DNA of 64,000 nt. It comes from Oscheius onirici. Its lineage: Eukaryota; Nematoda; Chromadorea; Rhabditida; Rhabditidae. Below, piece by piece: positions 1-12,100 of the stretch. The notes under the pieces were generated by a model. The model saw only the letters and a program-made list of their open reading frames with translations, ran no database searches and was not told the origin of the DNA. Each line of letters opens with the position of its first letter. Position 1 is the first letter of the stretch. Where the stretch lies: assembly GCA_932521025.1 (NCBI GenBank), contig OW051469.1, positions 2,988,398 to 3,052,397 on the forward strand, written 5' to 3'. The translations under genes were made by a program, and so were the position numbers.

Positions 1-737
1 GCCTCTGTCCCTGTCTGTCCAATATTTTCCCCTCCTCCTTGTTGGCAGCAATTAATAGCCCGGGTGGTCCCATCCCTCTAGGGATGGGAGTCAAAAGTCT
101 CTTCCCACTCCCATTACCTTTCCCAAAGTCTCTATTCTGCTCCACCAAATTGTTGCAAGCTCCCTCGGGATAGCCATCCCGGGATTTCACCTTAATCTTT
201 TCAATTGGGGGCTCTCTTTGAGCATCCAAAGTAGGAGTGAGACCCGTCCTTATGTCATTATTTCCGAAAGAGAAAGCACAGGAAATGCTGGGGGTCCGCC
301 TTCTTGGAGTGGATCTTTTCTCACGCTTCAGCGAATTTTCCTCTATTTTTGCTTCATTCCAGGTGATCTGTGGTAGACCTACAGACAGAGACAGAGTACA
401 CAATCTCAGCCTCCGTATTCCTTGAGCATAAAATAATTTCGGCGCAAGTGTCCTTGGGGACAGTGCGGGGGCTCCCTTTCTCTCTTGCATGTCGTCAGTC
501 CGGCTACGGGTTTTTCTATTCTTTTACTCACCGCGGACGTCTCTACCTTTAAACAACCCACGGCTCTCTAGTTTTCTATGCATTAGGTCACAATTCAGGG
601 GGGAGAGGGGGCTCATTCATTTAGGGTAGGCTGACCAAGTAAACAAGCACACACCTTTCTGTTTTCCTTGATTACTTACCCCTTTTTTTTCTTGTGAACG
701 CATTAATAAGGAAAACCAAAAAGGCAAAATCCCCCCT
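1..737. other. Intergenic sequence, no gene recognised
   Basis: Only short open frames without family resemblance or splice context are present. The stretch is pyrimidine-rich on the plus strand. I see no promoter, RNA gene or repeat that I can name. Confidence 0.5.
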
Positions 738-1050
738 TTCATCCGGGAATCGAACCCACGTTGTTTGGACTGTAATCTAGCGCTTTAACCACTAAGCCTA
801 ACCACTAAAATTTTGCGCATTTTCGGAAATCTTCTACATTTCTGAGGTTCTTTTTAAGCATGATGCTCTTTTCGTTCCGTCTTTTACGTCAATTAAACAT
901 AATTTTTCAAGGTTTTCATGTTTTGCAAAGTTGTTTTCCACCTGATCTACAACTTTGCAAAACATCACAAAAGCAGAAACTGCTTTCTTGAGCCAGAAAA
1001 AGGAGGCTTTTAAGATCTTGTTTCCAACTTCATGAATGAAAAAAAAAATT
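738..1050 (-). repeat. tRNA-like head plus hairpin body, repeat unit copy 1
   Basis: Positions 738-806 read on the minus strand contain tRNA-like A-box (GCTTAGTGGTTAAAGC) and B-box (GGGTTCGATTCCC) sequences, but the arms do not fold into a sound tRNA. Positions about 917-967 form a hairpin with arms GTTTTGCAAAGTTG and its complement. The same arrangement recurs at 26588-26910, so this looks like a dispersed tRNA-derived repeat, not a tRNA gene. Confidence 0.55.
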
Positions 1051-2255
1051 ACTTACACTTTAGAGACTTTAAAAATCAGTTTTTAGACGATTACTTCAGC
1101 TCAAAAACAATTTTTTCTAATAAATTTCCACTTCCTTTCTTTCTCTAAAAAGCGCCGAAAATCGCCTCTTCCAACTTGTCATTCATTCCGTGAGGAGAGG
1201 GGCTCAAATCCCCTCTGGAGGAGAGAGAATCTCTGAATTTTTGACTCTTGACTCTACAGAGAAATTCCGCTTGTTTTTGTCCCTTCTCAGCAAAACAAAA
1301 TGTCTACTAGAGGCAGCCAAGATCACACACCTGTTGCAGCCTACCCTCCTCTCTGCCTCTGCTTTTCAGCCCCAATACCCTCACCCTCGTAAAATTTGCT
1401 GTTTTCTAACTTTTCACAGCTTATTTTTGAACCTCTTTCTGTTCGTTTCGAGGCCCATTTACAACAATTTAGTACGCAAAAAGTAGATACGCCAATTTGG
1501 GAACGTCCTAAATTGACGGGTCTCGAAACGAATGGCAACAGGTTACGGTATCGCCCCAATAGACTGAGGCCAAATATTTCCCGGCACAGACCTTTAAATT
1601 CCGTTAGTGACGGGACCCATTGATTCAACGATAACGACATAGGAGTGTTGGATACCCAGCCAAAAACAATTTTTGCCTTGTTTCGAGTCGTTTGGTTTTC
1701 TGTCCATGTTTTTTCCTTTCTTTTTTTAAGTGTTTATAAAAAAATGTGACACATTCGCATTCTCGTCCAGAAGACGAGATTGAAGAGTAAACTTTAAACA
1801 ATTTATACTCCCCAATAGTCTTGATGGCTGTTGAACCAGCCCCAAAGATTCTCCCAGTTTTCGAGAACTTTCTAGGAATTCTAATCATTCTAGTTGGGGC
1901 AAGGTCCTATCAATTTCCCTAGATTCTCCTAAAAAGATTTTTGATTCCTTCTCTCTCTTTTCTCAGTCTCCCAGGCATCTCACTCTATCATATTTGAGTT
2001 TGAGGGTCTGCTCTTGCAAATCTCCTGAATCTCTTAGCCTCTCCCGCCAAAAAGCTGAAACCTGAGCGGTGTCCTTCCCAGAGAGCTACACTGATCTCCC
2101 CTCTCTCTGTCTCTCCCTCTGTCCCAGAGGCAGATTTTTCGTCAGCTGTGCGCTTCCTCCAACACATTCTTTCCTTTCTTTTCCACTTGTTCTCACCTCT
2201 CAGTCTCTCTCTTCTCTTTTTTCGCGTCACCTCCCAAAAATATAGGCTTCTCAAA
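1051..2255 (+). other. Upstream region of the SLC4A11-like gene
   Basis: No gene is recognised. The last 150 bases before the first exon are C/T-rich, as is common before nematode start codons, and the ATG at 2256 sits in an aaaATG context. No clear TATA box was seen. Confidence 0.4.
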
Positions 2256-5200
2256 ATGGGCGATTCCTCGCCGGAGCCGCTGGACGAGATCGACGAGGCC
2301 ACTCACCGACGGGTGGTCAGGTGGGCCTCAGTTCGAGAACCCCATGCAAATGGCGCAGCCCCGAATTTGAGGCGAACCGGAACCGTTCCGGCCATCTCCA
2401 GACATCCGAGACCGCTGTCTCTTGTCTCGTCTTCAAAAGGTTAGGAATGATTTGTCGCGGGTCAGTGAGAGGGAGGAACAGCGCCGACACGGACAACTGT
2501 CACTCAAAATGAGTGGGGACTTTTTTGTGGGGTGACTTTAGGAAGTTTGAACTATGACGTGAAAGTGGAACGCTTCTAATCTGGGTGTATGGGAGCAATC
2601 TGGGAGCTGAATATTCTGTTAATTTTTAAAGATTTCTGGTGCTGCAATACAGGACACGTTTTCACAAAAAAAAAGCTACATGCTCCACAGTTAGACAGTC
2701 ATGTCGTTTTCCACATATTTATGCAAACTACAGACTCGGCAGTTAGACAGTTTTCCATGAATTCGAACAGGTAACACTTTTATGTTGATTTTATAGCTTC
2801 TGACAGTCTTGCCGTAAAAAAATCCGTATTTATTTCTCCCATTAGTACTCTACAAGTGTTAACCACTCATAGTCAGCTGTTTTGCGCCAGAAGATCAATG
2901 GCAACACAGATCCCCAGTGCAATTGATTGAACACCCTCTCCGTATCTCTACTGAGAAACATAAAAGTGGAAAACACAAGCTTTCGAACAGTTAAACGACT
3001 AGAAAATGGTGAAACATGCATCAGAAACAAACTGGGAATCCAAGATACTGATAGCGGATTGATGGAAAACGACATGACTGTCTAACTGTGGAGTCTGTCG
3101 CCAGGTTTGAAAGATAGAATAACGTTCAAGGAGATTCTAGCTCCAGTTCTATTTGAAGAGACGCTCAAAAGCGACAGTATGCGTTGGAATTTGAGTAAGA
3201 AAAGACAAAATAATGCTGCTCTGAAGCGAAAATACAAGTTCTTTTTCAGGAGAACGCTCTGACCCTTTCATCCACAGCTACCTCCGAGTCCCTGGTCAGA
3301 TCAGTGGCAGGACGTCTCCGTCTGTCGCTTCAATGACATCCGAACCAGAAAGCTGCATCGACGACACGCGGTACATGAACGATGACGATGAGATTGATAT
3401 AGGTTGGTTATTGCATGTTCTTTTTGGGGTTACAGTGAAAAACAACTCGGAGCAACTCTTCATACCATTTTCATAGTTTTGTGGACTTTTTCTTCGCACT
3501 GTATTTTCTTCATTCAGGTCCTTTATGGATTCCACAGACTCGATAGATAGACAGTTATATCGTCTTAACTGGCCATAGACTCGACAGCTAGACAGTCATG
3601 TCGTTTTTCAGAACTTCTTAACTTTCTAAACCTGATGTTTCCAAAAACTCTGAACCTCGTGGTCTCTTTCCGTAGATTCCTCCGTCCTAATGTTATTCCG
3701 TTGTCGATCATAACTAGCCCCCGCACACACTCTTTCTCACACACCGTAGACCCCTTTTCTTCTTTAATCGTTCTGGAGAAAGAGCAAAAGTTAGATATCT
3801 TCAGGGACTAGAGAAAATAGAGCTTTTATGTGAGGGAGGATACTTACTTATTCATTTGATTATGTTCTACCCTCTAGTCTTTTTTCTGAGCCCGAATTAT
3901 TGTCAGGCGAGGAGGTTGTATTCATAGAAAAACGAGATAAACGACAGACTGTTTACCTGTCGAGTCTGCGGCCATCAAACTTTCAAAACATTATCCCAAC
4001 GTAAGGACAGTAGTAGCTCCTCGTACAGCTTCTAATCGACCTGTCACAACGATTTGACGATTACAATTCCGTTCCTCAAATGTTTTTTAGCGGTTGTTGT
4101 TATTTATCGGTTGTTCTTTACCGCCTACTCTTAGGCCACGAAGTTTTATGTTTTAGACACGCACATTTTTTAAGGTTAAAAACTTCCGGTAGTGTATCAA
4201 ACAGGCCACAGTCTCGACAGTTAGACAGTCGTATCATTTTCCGTAGCTTTTCACGGAGATAGACTCGACAGTTAGACAGTCATCCAAGTTTTCTCGTATC
4301 AAACTGACCGAAAGCCTAGATCCCCAATCTATATGCTTCATTCCATCATATCTTCTTCCAGTCTCTGCCTCTCCCATCAATCCATCAGCTGTTTTGACCC
4401 CGAAGCAATTTGTGTGCAAGTGTCTTAACGCACAGCCCCGTCTTCGAGCACATTTGCAAGTTGAATGAGATTTGGCAGACGCGCCCGTTACTCTCTCTAG
4501 CTCCTCCCTCACCTCATCCTTCATCTCACACAGCCGGCTCTCATTAAGAGAGGAGGGACGTTACAATTAGACTCTTCTCTCTGTCTCTCTCGTGTCATGT
4601 TTTCTCCTCTCTTCTTTTTTCCTGCGGAAGGCTAAAGATGCCATTTTCTAGCGCTCAAATTGGCCCACGGCCCGAGGTTATTTTGTGTGTCGGCGTTTTC
4701 CAGGAGAGTAAACAGGAGCTCCCTCCTGAATTTATCACAACTTCCTTCTGTTGGCATGATTGGCTCTTTTCTGGCTCTGTTACTCTGTTCGAGAGTCAAG
4801 AGTACTTTTGATCTAGACTACTAGTCTCTTACTTTGTTATTGGCTGAGAGTCAAGTAATTTGTCGAATAAGGGAATGAACTAGACCAGTACTCTGTCTCA
4901 TGATCCAAAGAAAGCAGAGAGTCTGACTACTTTTCTAACTTTATGCTTTCTACAGACTAGACAGTAGTACGATGAGTCAATCCGTTATTCAAGAGTCAAG
5001 CAAGTACTCTCTACTGTAATGGACTGAACTAGACCAGTACACTGTTTGTTCGTAGTCCAGTAGAAGAGACTTACCCTATTTCTAACTGTGTACTTCCTAT
5101 TGAACGAACTAGACATCTACTGTATCCGAAGAAGTAACTATGAGTCGATGAGTCAAGAAACGCGCACTGTCTATTATTGAAGTGATCTAATCGAGAGTAA

Positions 5201-6053
5201 TCAAGACTCAAGAATCTACCGTACTCTTTAGACAGGAAGAGTTTCTTATTGTCTCTAGACCACCTGGAACAGACTCTTTTTTTTAGTCTGGATAACTCTT
5301 TACAATTAGGCACGCCTCTGGTCCAGAGTCGATCTTTCTGTCTCTCTCATTTCAACCAAACACCTCTCCATCATCAGAGCAAATTTTTGAAAAATTGATG
5401 AGATTGGATTCGGGTTCCAGTCACGCAAAAGTTTCCAGCATTTTCTATCGAGATTTCTAGGCCTGACTACTATAGTATTGGTCCTCTGTTTATACTTTGC
5501 TGTGCAAAAAAGTGAAAGTCCATCTGGCTAGGAGTCTCCTCCTCCCCGGCCATCTAATACGGATATATAAAGCTCGTAAAATTTTAGGAGGCTCCCTCCT
5601 TTTCATTCCAGAACTTTTACTTTTTTTTCGGGGCTTTTGTCAGACTTTCGATCGCGCCTTTGGGACTTTTCAACGAGGCACAAATCTTGTTAAAATAAGA
5701 AGATTACGCATTCAAATAGTTCAGGCGGGCGAGGCTTTTTTGAAAGACATGGACAGGGGAGAGATCTAGACATTACTTTTTTTAGCCACAGACTCGACAA
5801 TTAGACGGTCACATATTCTGTATTTTGGCACTTTTCCTAGCCACACACTAGACAGTTAGACAGTTTTGTCGTATTCCTCATTGTTTTATCCACATCCCAG
5901 GCAATTTAATACTGGAAGAATGGTTAGAGAACTTGACTCTTGACTCTCTGTTTCCCGCTACCCTAACCGAAATTTGAGCTACCGCTTCACACGAGACGAT
6001 CAAGCTCTCGATCTCAAGTTGCATTTCTTTTGCTTTCATCATAAAACCTCGAG

Positions 6054-6137
<84 letters not shown>

Positions 6138-9100
6138 CCCCCCCCCCCCCCCATATTGGCCTCATTAACGCAGAGAGCAGAGTCGACCGTTTATATGCTT
6201 GTTTCTTGCTCACAGATACCCATCCACCCTCAATTTTCCCCAGGGGAGAGAGTTAAAAGACCGCTTTGTTCTCGGCTCTTGTTTTCTGGAAAAGCTATGG
6301 AAAACGACACGATTGTCTAACTGTCGAGTCTGTGGCTATTCAAAAGACGGAAAGCGACATGCCTGTCGAGCTGTAGAGTCTGTGGCTCTTTGTTTCTCTC
6401 ACTCATAGTTCAAACCCCGCTATAATATTCAGTGTTTCTTCCGGACCACCGATTGGCGAGGGTGAGTCTTCTAGTTCACTGGAACGGAAGACTCTCTTCC
6501 AATTGTTGCTCTCTCTCTGAGATGGTTCATAGCCCATTTCGATTGCATTTTCAAGCAGAAAGAGTGCCCTGGAATGAGGAATAGTCCAGTCATTAGTTCT
6601 CTTCCTGTCCCTCTCTATCCCCCCCCCCCCTTCTTTTTGAAGAGAGCGTACTCTCTCCGCCAAGGGGCAATAAAGCGGAATCTCTTCCAATAAGCCGCCA
6701 CTTTTTCGAGTGCTCTGTTATATTTTCCGAACCCTCTTCCATGTTTACTCGTCCCCACCCTCATTTTCATGTTAGTCGAGAGTGGACTGGGAGAGAAGAG
6801 AGAAAAAACTGCTAACCCTTTTGGGAGGAAATGAGGATGTGTCAACAGCAGTCGCTGTCCAAATGAAGAGAGAGCCAGATAGTCAGAGTTCAGGCTCTTT
6901 TTCCTCTTTGGCACGCTTACTGATTACTAGTTACCATTCCTTCTTTGAAATGTTTTTCCGAATAGTGGATTACGACATCTGTCTAACTATGTGGCTTAGA
7001 CAAGGTGTGAAAAACTACATGACTGTGTAACTGTCGGGACTGTGGCCTGGCTTTCGACATGACTGCCTAACTACCGAGTCTGTGGCGTGAAAACTTGAGC
7101 AATAAGAAGGTTCTAACTTTCTCCTGTTACATTCCAGTTAAAGCACCCATACCAATTGAGAACCTCTTCCTCTTCCCCTCGTTGTAGATGGCAGCTGTCC
7201 TCGTCGAGGGACCTCATGCCTTGGGCCAGGGCGCCTCGTTTATTGCCGCCAGCCATCGCACCCCCACGCGTTTAATTATTTCCCGAGCCTCATCCTGTGT
7301 GAAGGCCTCCCTACCTCTCTCTACAATCTTCTTCAACCCATATGTAGACACACTTGAAGGATTACTCTAATTCTTCGCCTCGAAGCATGTCGGAGCCTCA
7401 TTTCGGGCAGCCGGCGGATGGCGGCTCCGCTTGAACTGTCTTACTCAGTTTCTTCCGATTTCAGCGGCCACAGACTCGACAGTCACGTCGTTTCCCTCAT
7501 TTTACTTTTATACAGAGAGTTCCAGTATTGGATCGATCCCCTGTTTCTGGTTCGGATTGACACGTGTTCGTGTCAAGAGAGTGAGGGACTCTTTCTTTTT
7601 GATCTCTCGAGGGAGATGAGAGAATCACTTCATGCCACTGTCTGTGCCGAGATATTCAGTCAAAACTAGTCATTTTAGCTAGCCTTCATGAGCTCTTGAA
7701 ATTCATGTTTTGAGTATTTCTGCTACTCGACTGTATCTCTGTCTTTTTATTCATTCTCCGACTCTCGATCCGAAACTTTCTCTGAACTTGTCTAGACTCT
7801 TACCTATGACTTCCAATTGACTGTCTTAACTTAACGAGAGGAATACTACAGACTGTCTAACTGCGGAGTCTGTAGCCTGTCGAAAACTTCCTTCTACTTT
7901 ATCTTTATTTAGTTTTTTTTGTCAGGAAAGAAACGTCTGATCTGCCCCGAATGTTAGTCGTTCTTTCTCTCTTGCACACCCCTATCACCTAACAAATTAA
8001 TCAACTTGAGCCGGGAATCCCTGTTGAACACACGAAGAAACGAACAGGTGTCCCTTCTTCAAGATGGCCCTCGTCTTTGCGTTCCAGCAAGTCCAAAGAT
8101 AAGAGCATTTCTCAATTCTTCTTACTTTGAGAACTAGTAGGAAGTACGATATGGCTGTCTAACTGTGGAGTCTGTGGCATTTTAAAAGTTCGGAAAACGG
8201 CATGACTATCTAACTGTGGAATCTGAAAATGTGTTTGAGACCCAGGGGACAAAAGAGCCTGGTTCTATTCTCTCCAGCCATTTTTCCTCCAATTTCCAGC
8301 CCTTCTTAACCTATCGCCCGCTCCAATTAATCCCGCAATCCAACTTGATATATCTATTACATAGCTGTCGTGTCAGTGGTCCCTCCTGGAGACAGCTGTT
8401 CAGCTCTCTCTCGGGTTCTTCTGTGAGTCGAAACCCACTTCCTTCCAGTTTCTCTGTCAATTTCTTACAAGCTGTCAATTAATAAAAAAGAAAGACTTAG
8501 ACTTGTACTTGGGACGGGACGAGTCAGTCTCTGGGGATGGCGCTCTATCCCCAACTCTTTGCTCACCACGTCTTTTCGCGTCACTGCAATTAACTGCTTC
8601 TTTTTTATAACTCTTTTCCAGAGACGGAGAGACAGAAAACGCGTTGTCCAGACTCGATAGTTAGACAGTCGTGTCGTATATCCAGAAGACAGACTCGACA
8701 GTTAGACTGTCATGTCGCTATCCTCTCGAGACAGACTCCAATCCCCATTGTTATTTTCCAGCAGATCCCTCTCTAGTAGCCTCATTCTTAGCCAGGATTT
8801 ATGAGCGACCATAATGAGATGGACCTCCGCCATTCTTCTTTGTTGTCTTTCTCTCTTTTGATTTCTCCCACGCCTCCAGAGACTACCTCTTGAACTCGCG
8901 GGCTTTTTGTTAGGGATTAGCAGAGAGTGAGGGTGGAGGTCCAATTACTTGACTCTCCCGCCCCTTTTTAGCATCCTGAGAGTCGAAATTAGTTCCGGAA
9001 GAGGGATTTCATTGAATTTCGTCGAACAATAAAGAATTGGCGGGTGAGATCAAATAATGTGAATTTTTTAGAAATCTGCTGTCAGCGTTGTCAAGAGAAA

Positions 9101-12100
9101 CAGAACGCTTGTAGTCAAAAGTACTTATGATGAAATTTGTGAACAATTGACTCTTGGATTTTGAAAGTGTTCATTCTCTCATTTTGCACAAACTCACGCG
9201 CCCTTTACCTGCTCTTCTTACTGAAAGTCTTACACTGTAAGTTCCGGGGGAACATGAGACTCTGGAAATTCTTCTCACTTATCCAAACAGGCCACAACAT
9301 CGACAGTTAGACAGTTGTGTCGTATTCCACAGTTTTTCTAACCACATACTCGGCAGTTAGACAGCAATGTCGTGTTTGTTTCGACTAGGTAACAGACTCG
9401 GCAGATAGACTGTCGTATTTCACATTTTTCAAGTTGCCTGGGATATTTTCACTCTTTGACATTTCTTATACTCTGGTTTAGAAAAAAGAGTTGTACTCTC
9501 TAATGGTAGTGTTACACTGACTCACTGACTCACTCTCTAATGGTAGTCCTACAGGCCTAGTGGTCGAGTTGGCCTGACTCATAATCTCCAAAGATACAGT
9601 ACAGGAAACTGTCCAGTTGACTACTCACTGAGTAAGTCTGTCCTCCTGTTTCCACATTTCTTCCACAACTGAGCTCCAGAACAAATAGGCTTTCTCTTTC
9701 TCCCTCTCCCGTTCTCACGCGCCTTATCCATTCCAAATCCAGTCCTCTACTCTTCCCACCCCGTTTCTCTCTTCTTCCCAAAAATTCCCTTTATTAAATC
9801 ATCCTCTCCAAATTAGGTCTGTGAGATGACGTCGCTGGACTCTGCCCCGCCGGAGACTTTTGGCAGTGGAAGCGGCTCCGATCCGCCATCGGCGCCTCTA
9901 ACCTTCCGCGCCCCGCCAATATCAAATTGCGCGCGGAGCATCATCGACCGCAAGCTGCGGAAATTCGCCTCGGAGACGTCGTTTGTCACCGAAACGGCTT
10001 CGGAAAGTAGCCTGGAACGGGAAGTTCCGAGCCGGACTCGAGTCTTTACCGTCCGCCCGGTTACCCGAGCCAATGGTGGAGCGACGCCGCGTCGGAAAAG
10101 ACACGATTCCGACGCTAGTGGAAGCGCCGGATCGGATCTGACTGTGGCTTCAGGAGCTGCCACTCCAAGACGATTGAGACGGCCGAAGTCTAGCGGAGAA
10201 ATGCATAACAGCCTGACATCGGCGACTATTCATTCACTGGAATCTGCAGCCGCTGTGGAGCAGCAGAGACGTCCAAGTCATGTCTACATGATGGATGACG
10301 ACTCGGTACACGAGTTTGAGGACGATGATGGTGGGTTTTTGATATTTTTGCTGTGGAAGTCTGATTCAAAAAAATATGAAGATGGCAGGAAGAGTTGCTC
10401 CGAGTTGTTTTGGGGGAACTGTAACGGTACTGTTACAGTAAATTGACAGTTACAGTACTCAGTTACAGATGGATAGAATGGAATCAACAGTTGTTAGACC
10501 TGTACGGTTTCGTGGTAATCAAAAATAATGTTTGAAAAAGTGTGAGAAGCTTCTCAGAAAATGGGAAAGTTAAAAGACTGACTGGTGACTGTCGTGGACT
10601 GTGTTTGTCCATGGCCACGAACAAGTCAGGACAAGTTACCTTTCCTTAGGATTAGATAGTTAGTTTTGAACATAGAGTGAGAACGAAAAATCTAATGCTT
10701 GGACAACATTCTTCGTACTTCTGAGCGCCGCAGGCGCCAGGGCGACGAGCGCCGTCGTAGAAAACTGGTGTACAGTAAAGCGAATTTTGAAAAGAGAAAC
10801 AGCCACGGACTACACAGTTAGACAGTCATGTCGTTATACGAAGCCGTTGTTTAACTGCCGAGTTCGTTGACAAAGTGAAAGTGTGGAAAATGTCATGACT
10901 GTTTATAGTAATCAAGACGACGACTTGAAAACTCCTGACTCTCATTCTAGACAGAATAACGACTCATACCTTTACTCTCTTACCTCCTGTTCCAGTAGTC
11001 TATTCGCAAAAAATACCATACGACTCTCAGTATCTGGGCGATTGACCAAGCCGTCAAGTCTGAGATTCAATGTTCCAGTAATTCCCTATACAGACCACGA
11101 GTCTCTTATCTAGAAGAACCCGGAAGCTTTATGCCCTGTCCCCTGTTGCAAACCCGCTTGACCTCCTCGGTTTTGCTACAATTCTTTTCCCATGACTAGG
11201 TAATGCGACTGGACAGCTGAATTTTCTTCTGCGAATATACTTTTCTGTAAAAAAAGAGCAGCAGCGAAAAACGACTAGGAGTTCCCTCAAAAAGCAGCTT
11301 GGAGAGAGATGGACAATGTAATGCAGTTTTGTTTTCGTTCATCAATCCACCCTCGCCCTGCTCGTTCTCGATTGAATTATTCAGCAGGCGGCAGGGTTCT
11401 GAAAGGCAGTGCCGGAAAAAGAAGAGAGGGTGGATATTAGGAGGCCACAGACTCGACAGTTAGACAGGCATATTGTTTCCCTCAGTCCAAACAGGCCACA
11501 GATTTGAGTTAGACAGTTTTCCATAGCTTTATGTGCAACCCTTTCCATGAAAACAATTAGTCCGAAAGTGTTCCGAGCATCACTGATTATGTTTTAATTT
11601 TGGAGAGGAAAGTACATGAGAACTCTGAGAAGTGTTATTGGAGAGCATGGCTTTTTATCTGACCCTTCTTTTGTACTGTGAGTCAGGGTTGAGTTAATGA
11701 GGAAGGAAAAGTAGAGATTACTTCTCACAATGTCAGATCAGTAAGAAAGTCTGTACTTTTTGTTATTCTAAAAACAATGACAACGGACTATAACTACTGC
11801 CCATAGACATTGAAAATTGTGAGACAGAATTTAATGGTACCCAGAATTGTTTTTGTTAGACTAGAGTACTTGATCACTGGATACTGTAATCTCTGATCTG
11901 GAGCATTTGGAGGAAAATTTCTTCAGTGGGCCATAGACAGTTCAGTCAGACAGGGGACAGACTCCACAGTTAGACAGTCATGTCGTTTCTGCAAATTTTT
12001 GAAAGAACAGTCTCCGTAGTTAGACAGCCGGTCGTTCTCTTTCCCCGGATCTCATCCAAATATATCTTCTCCAGAGTCTCTGGTATAGTGGTCGTTTGTC

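Noticed and set aside
738-806. A functional tRNA gene
   Set aside because: A-box and B-box resemble a tRNA but the anticodon and T stems do not pair and there is no clear terminator.
9815-9826. Splicing of exon 2 (ending 3402) into a site at 9815
   Set aside because: The join would give an immediate TGA in frame; a separate first exon at 9826 is the better reading.
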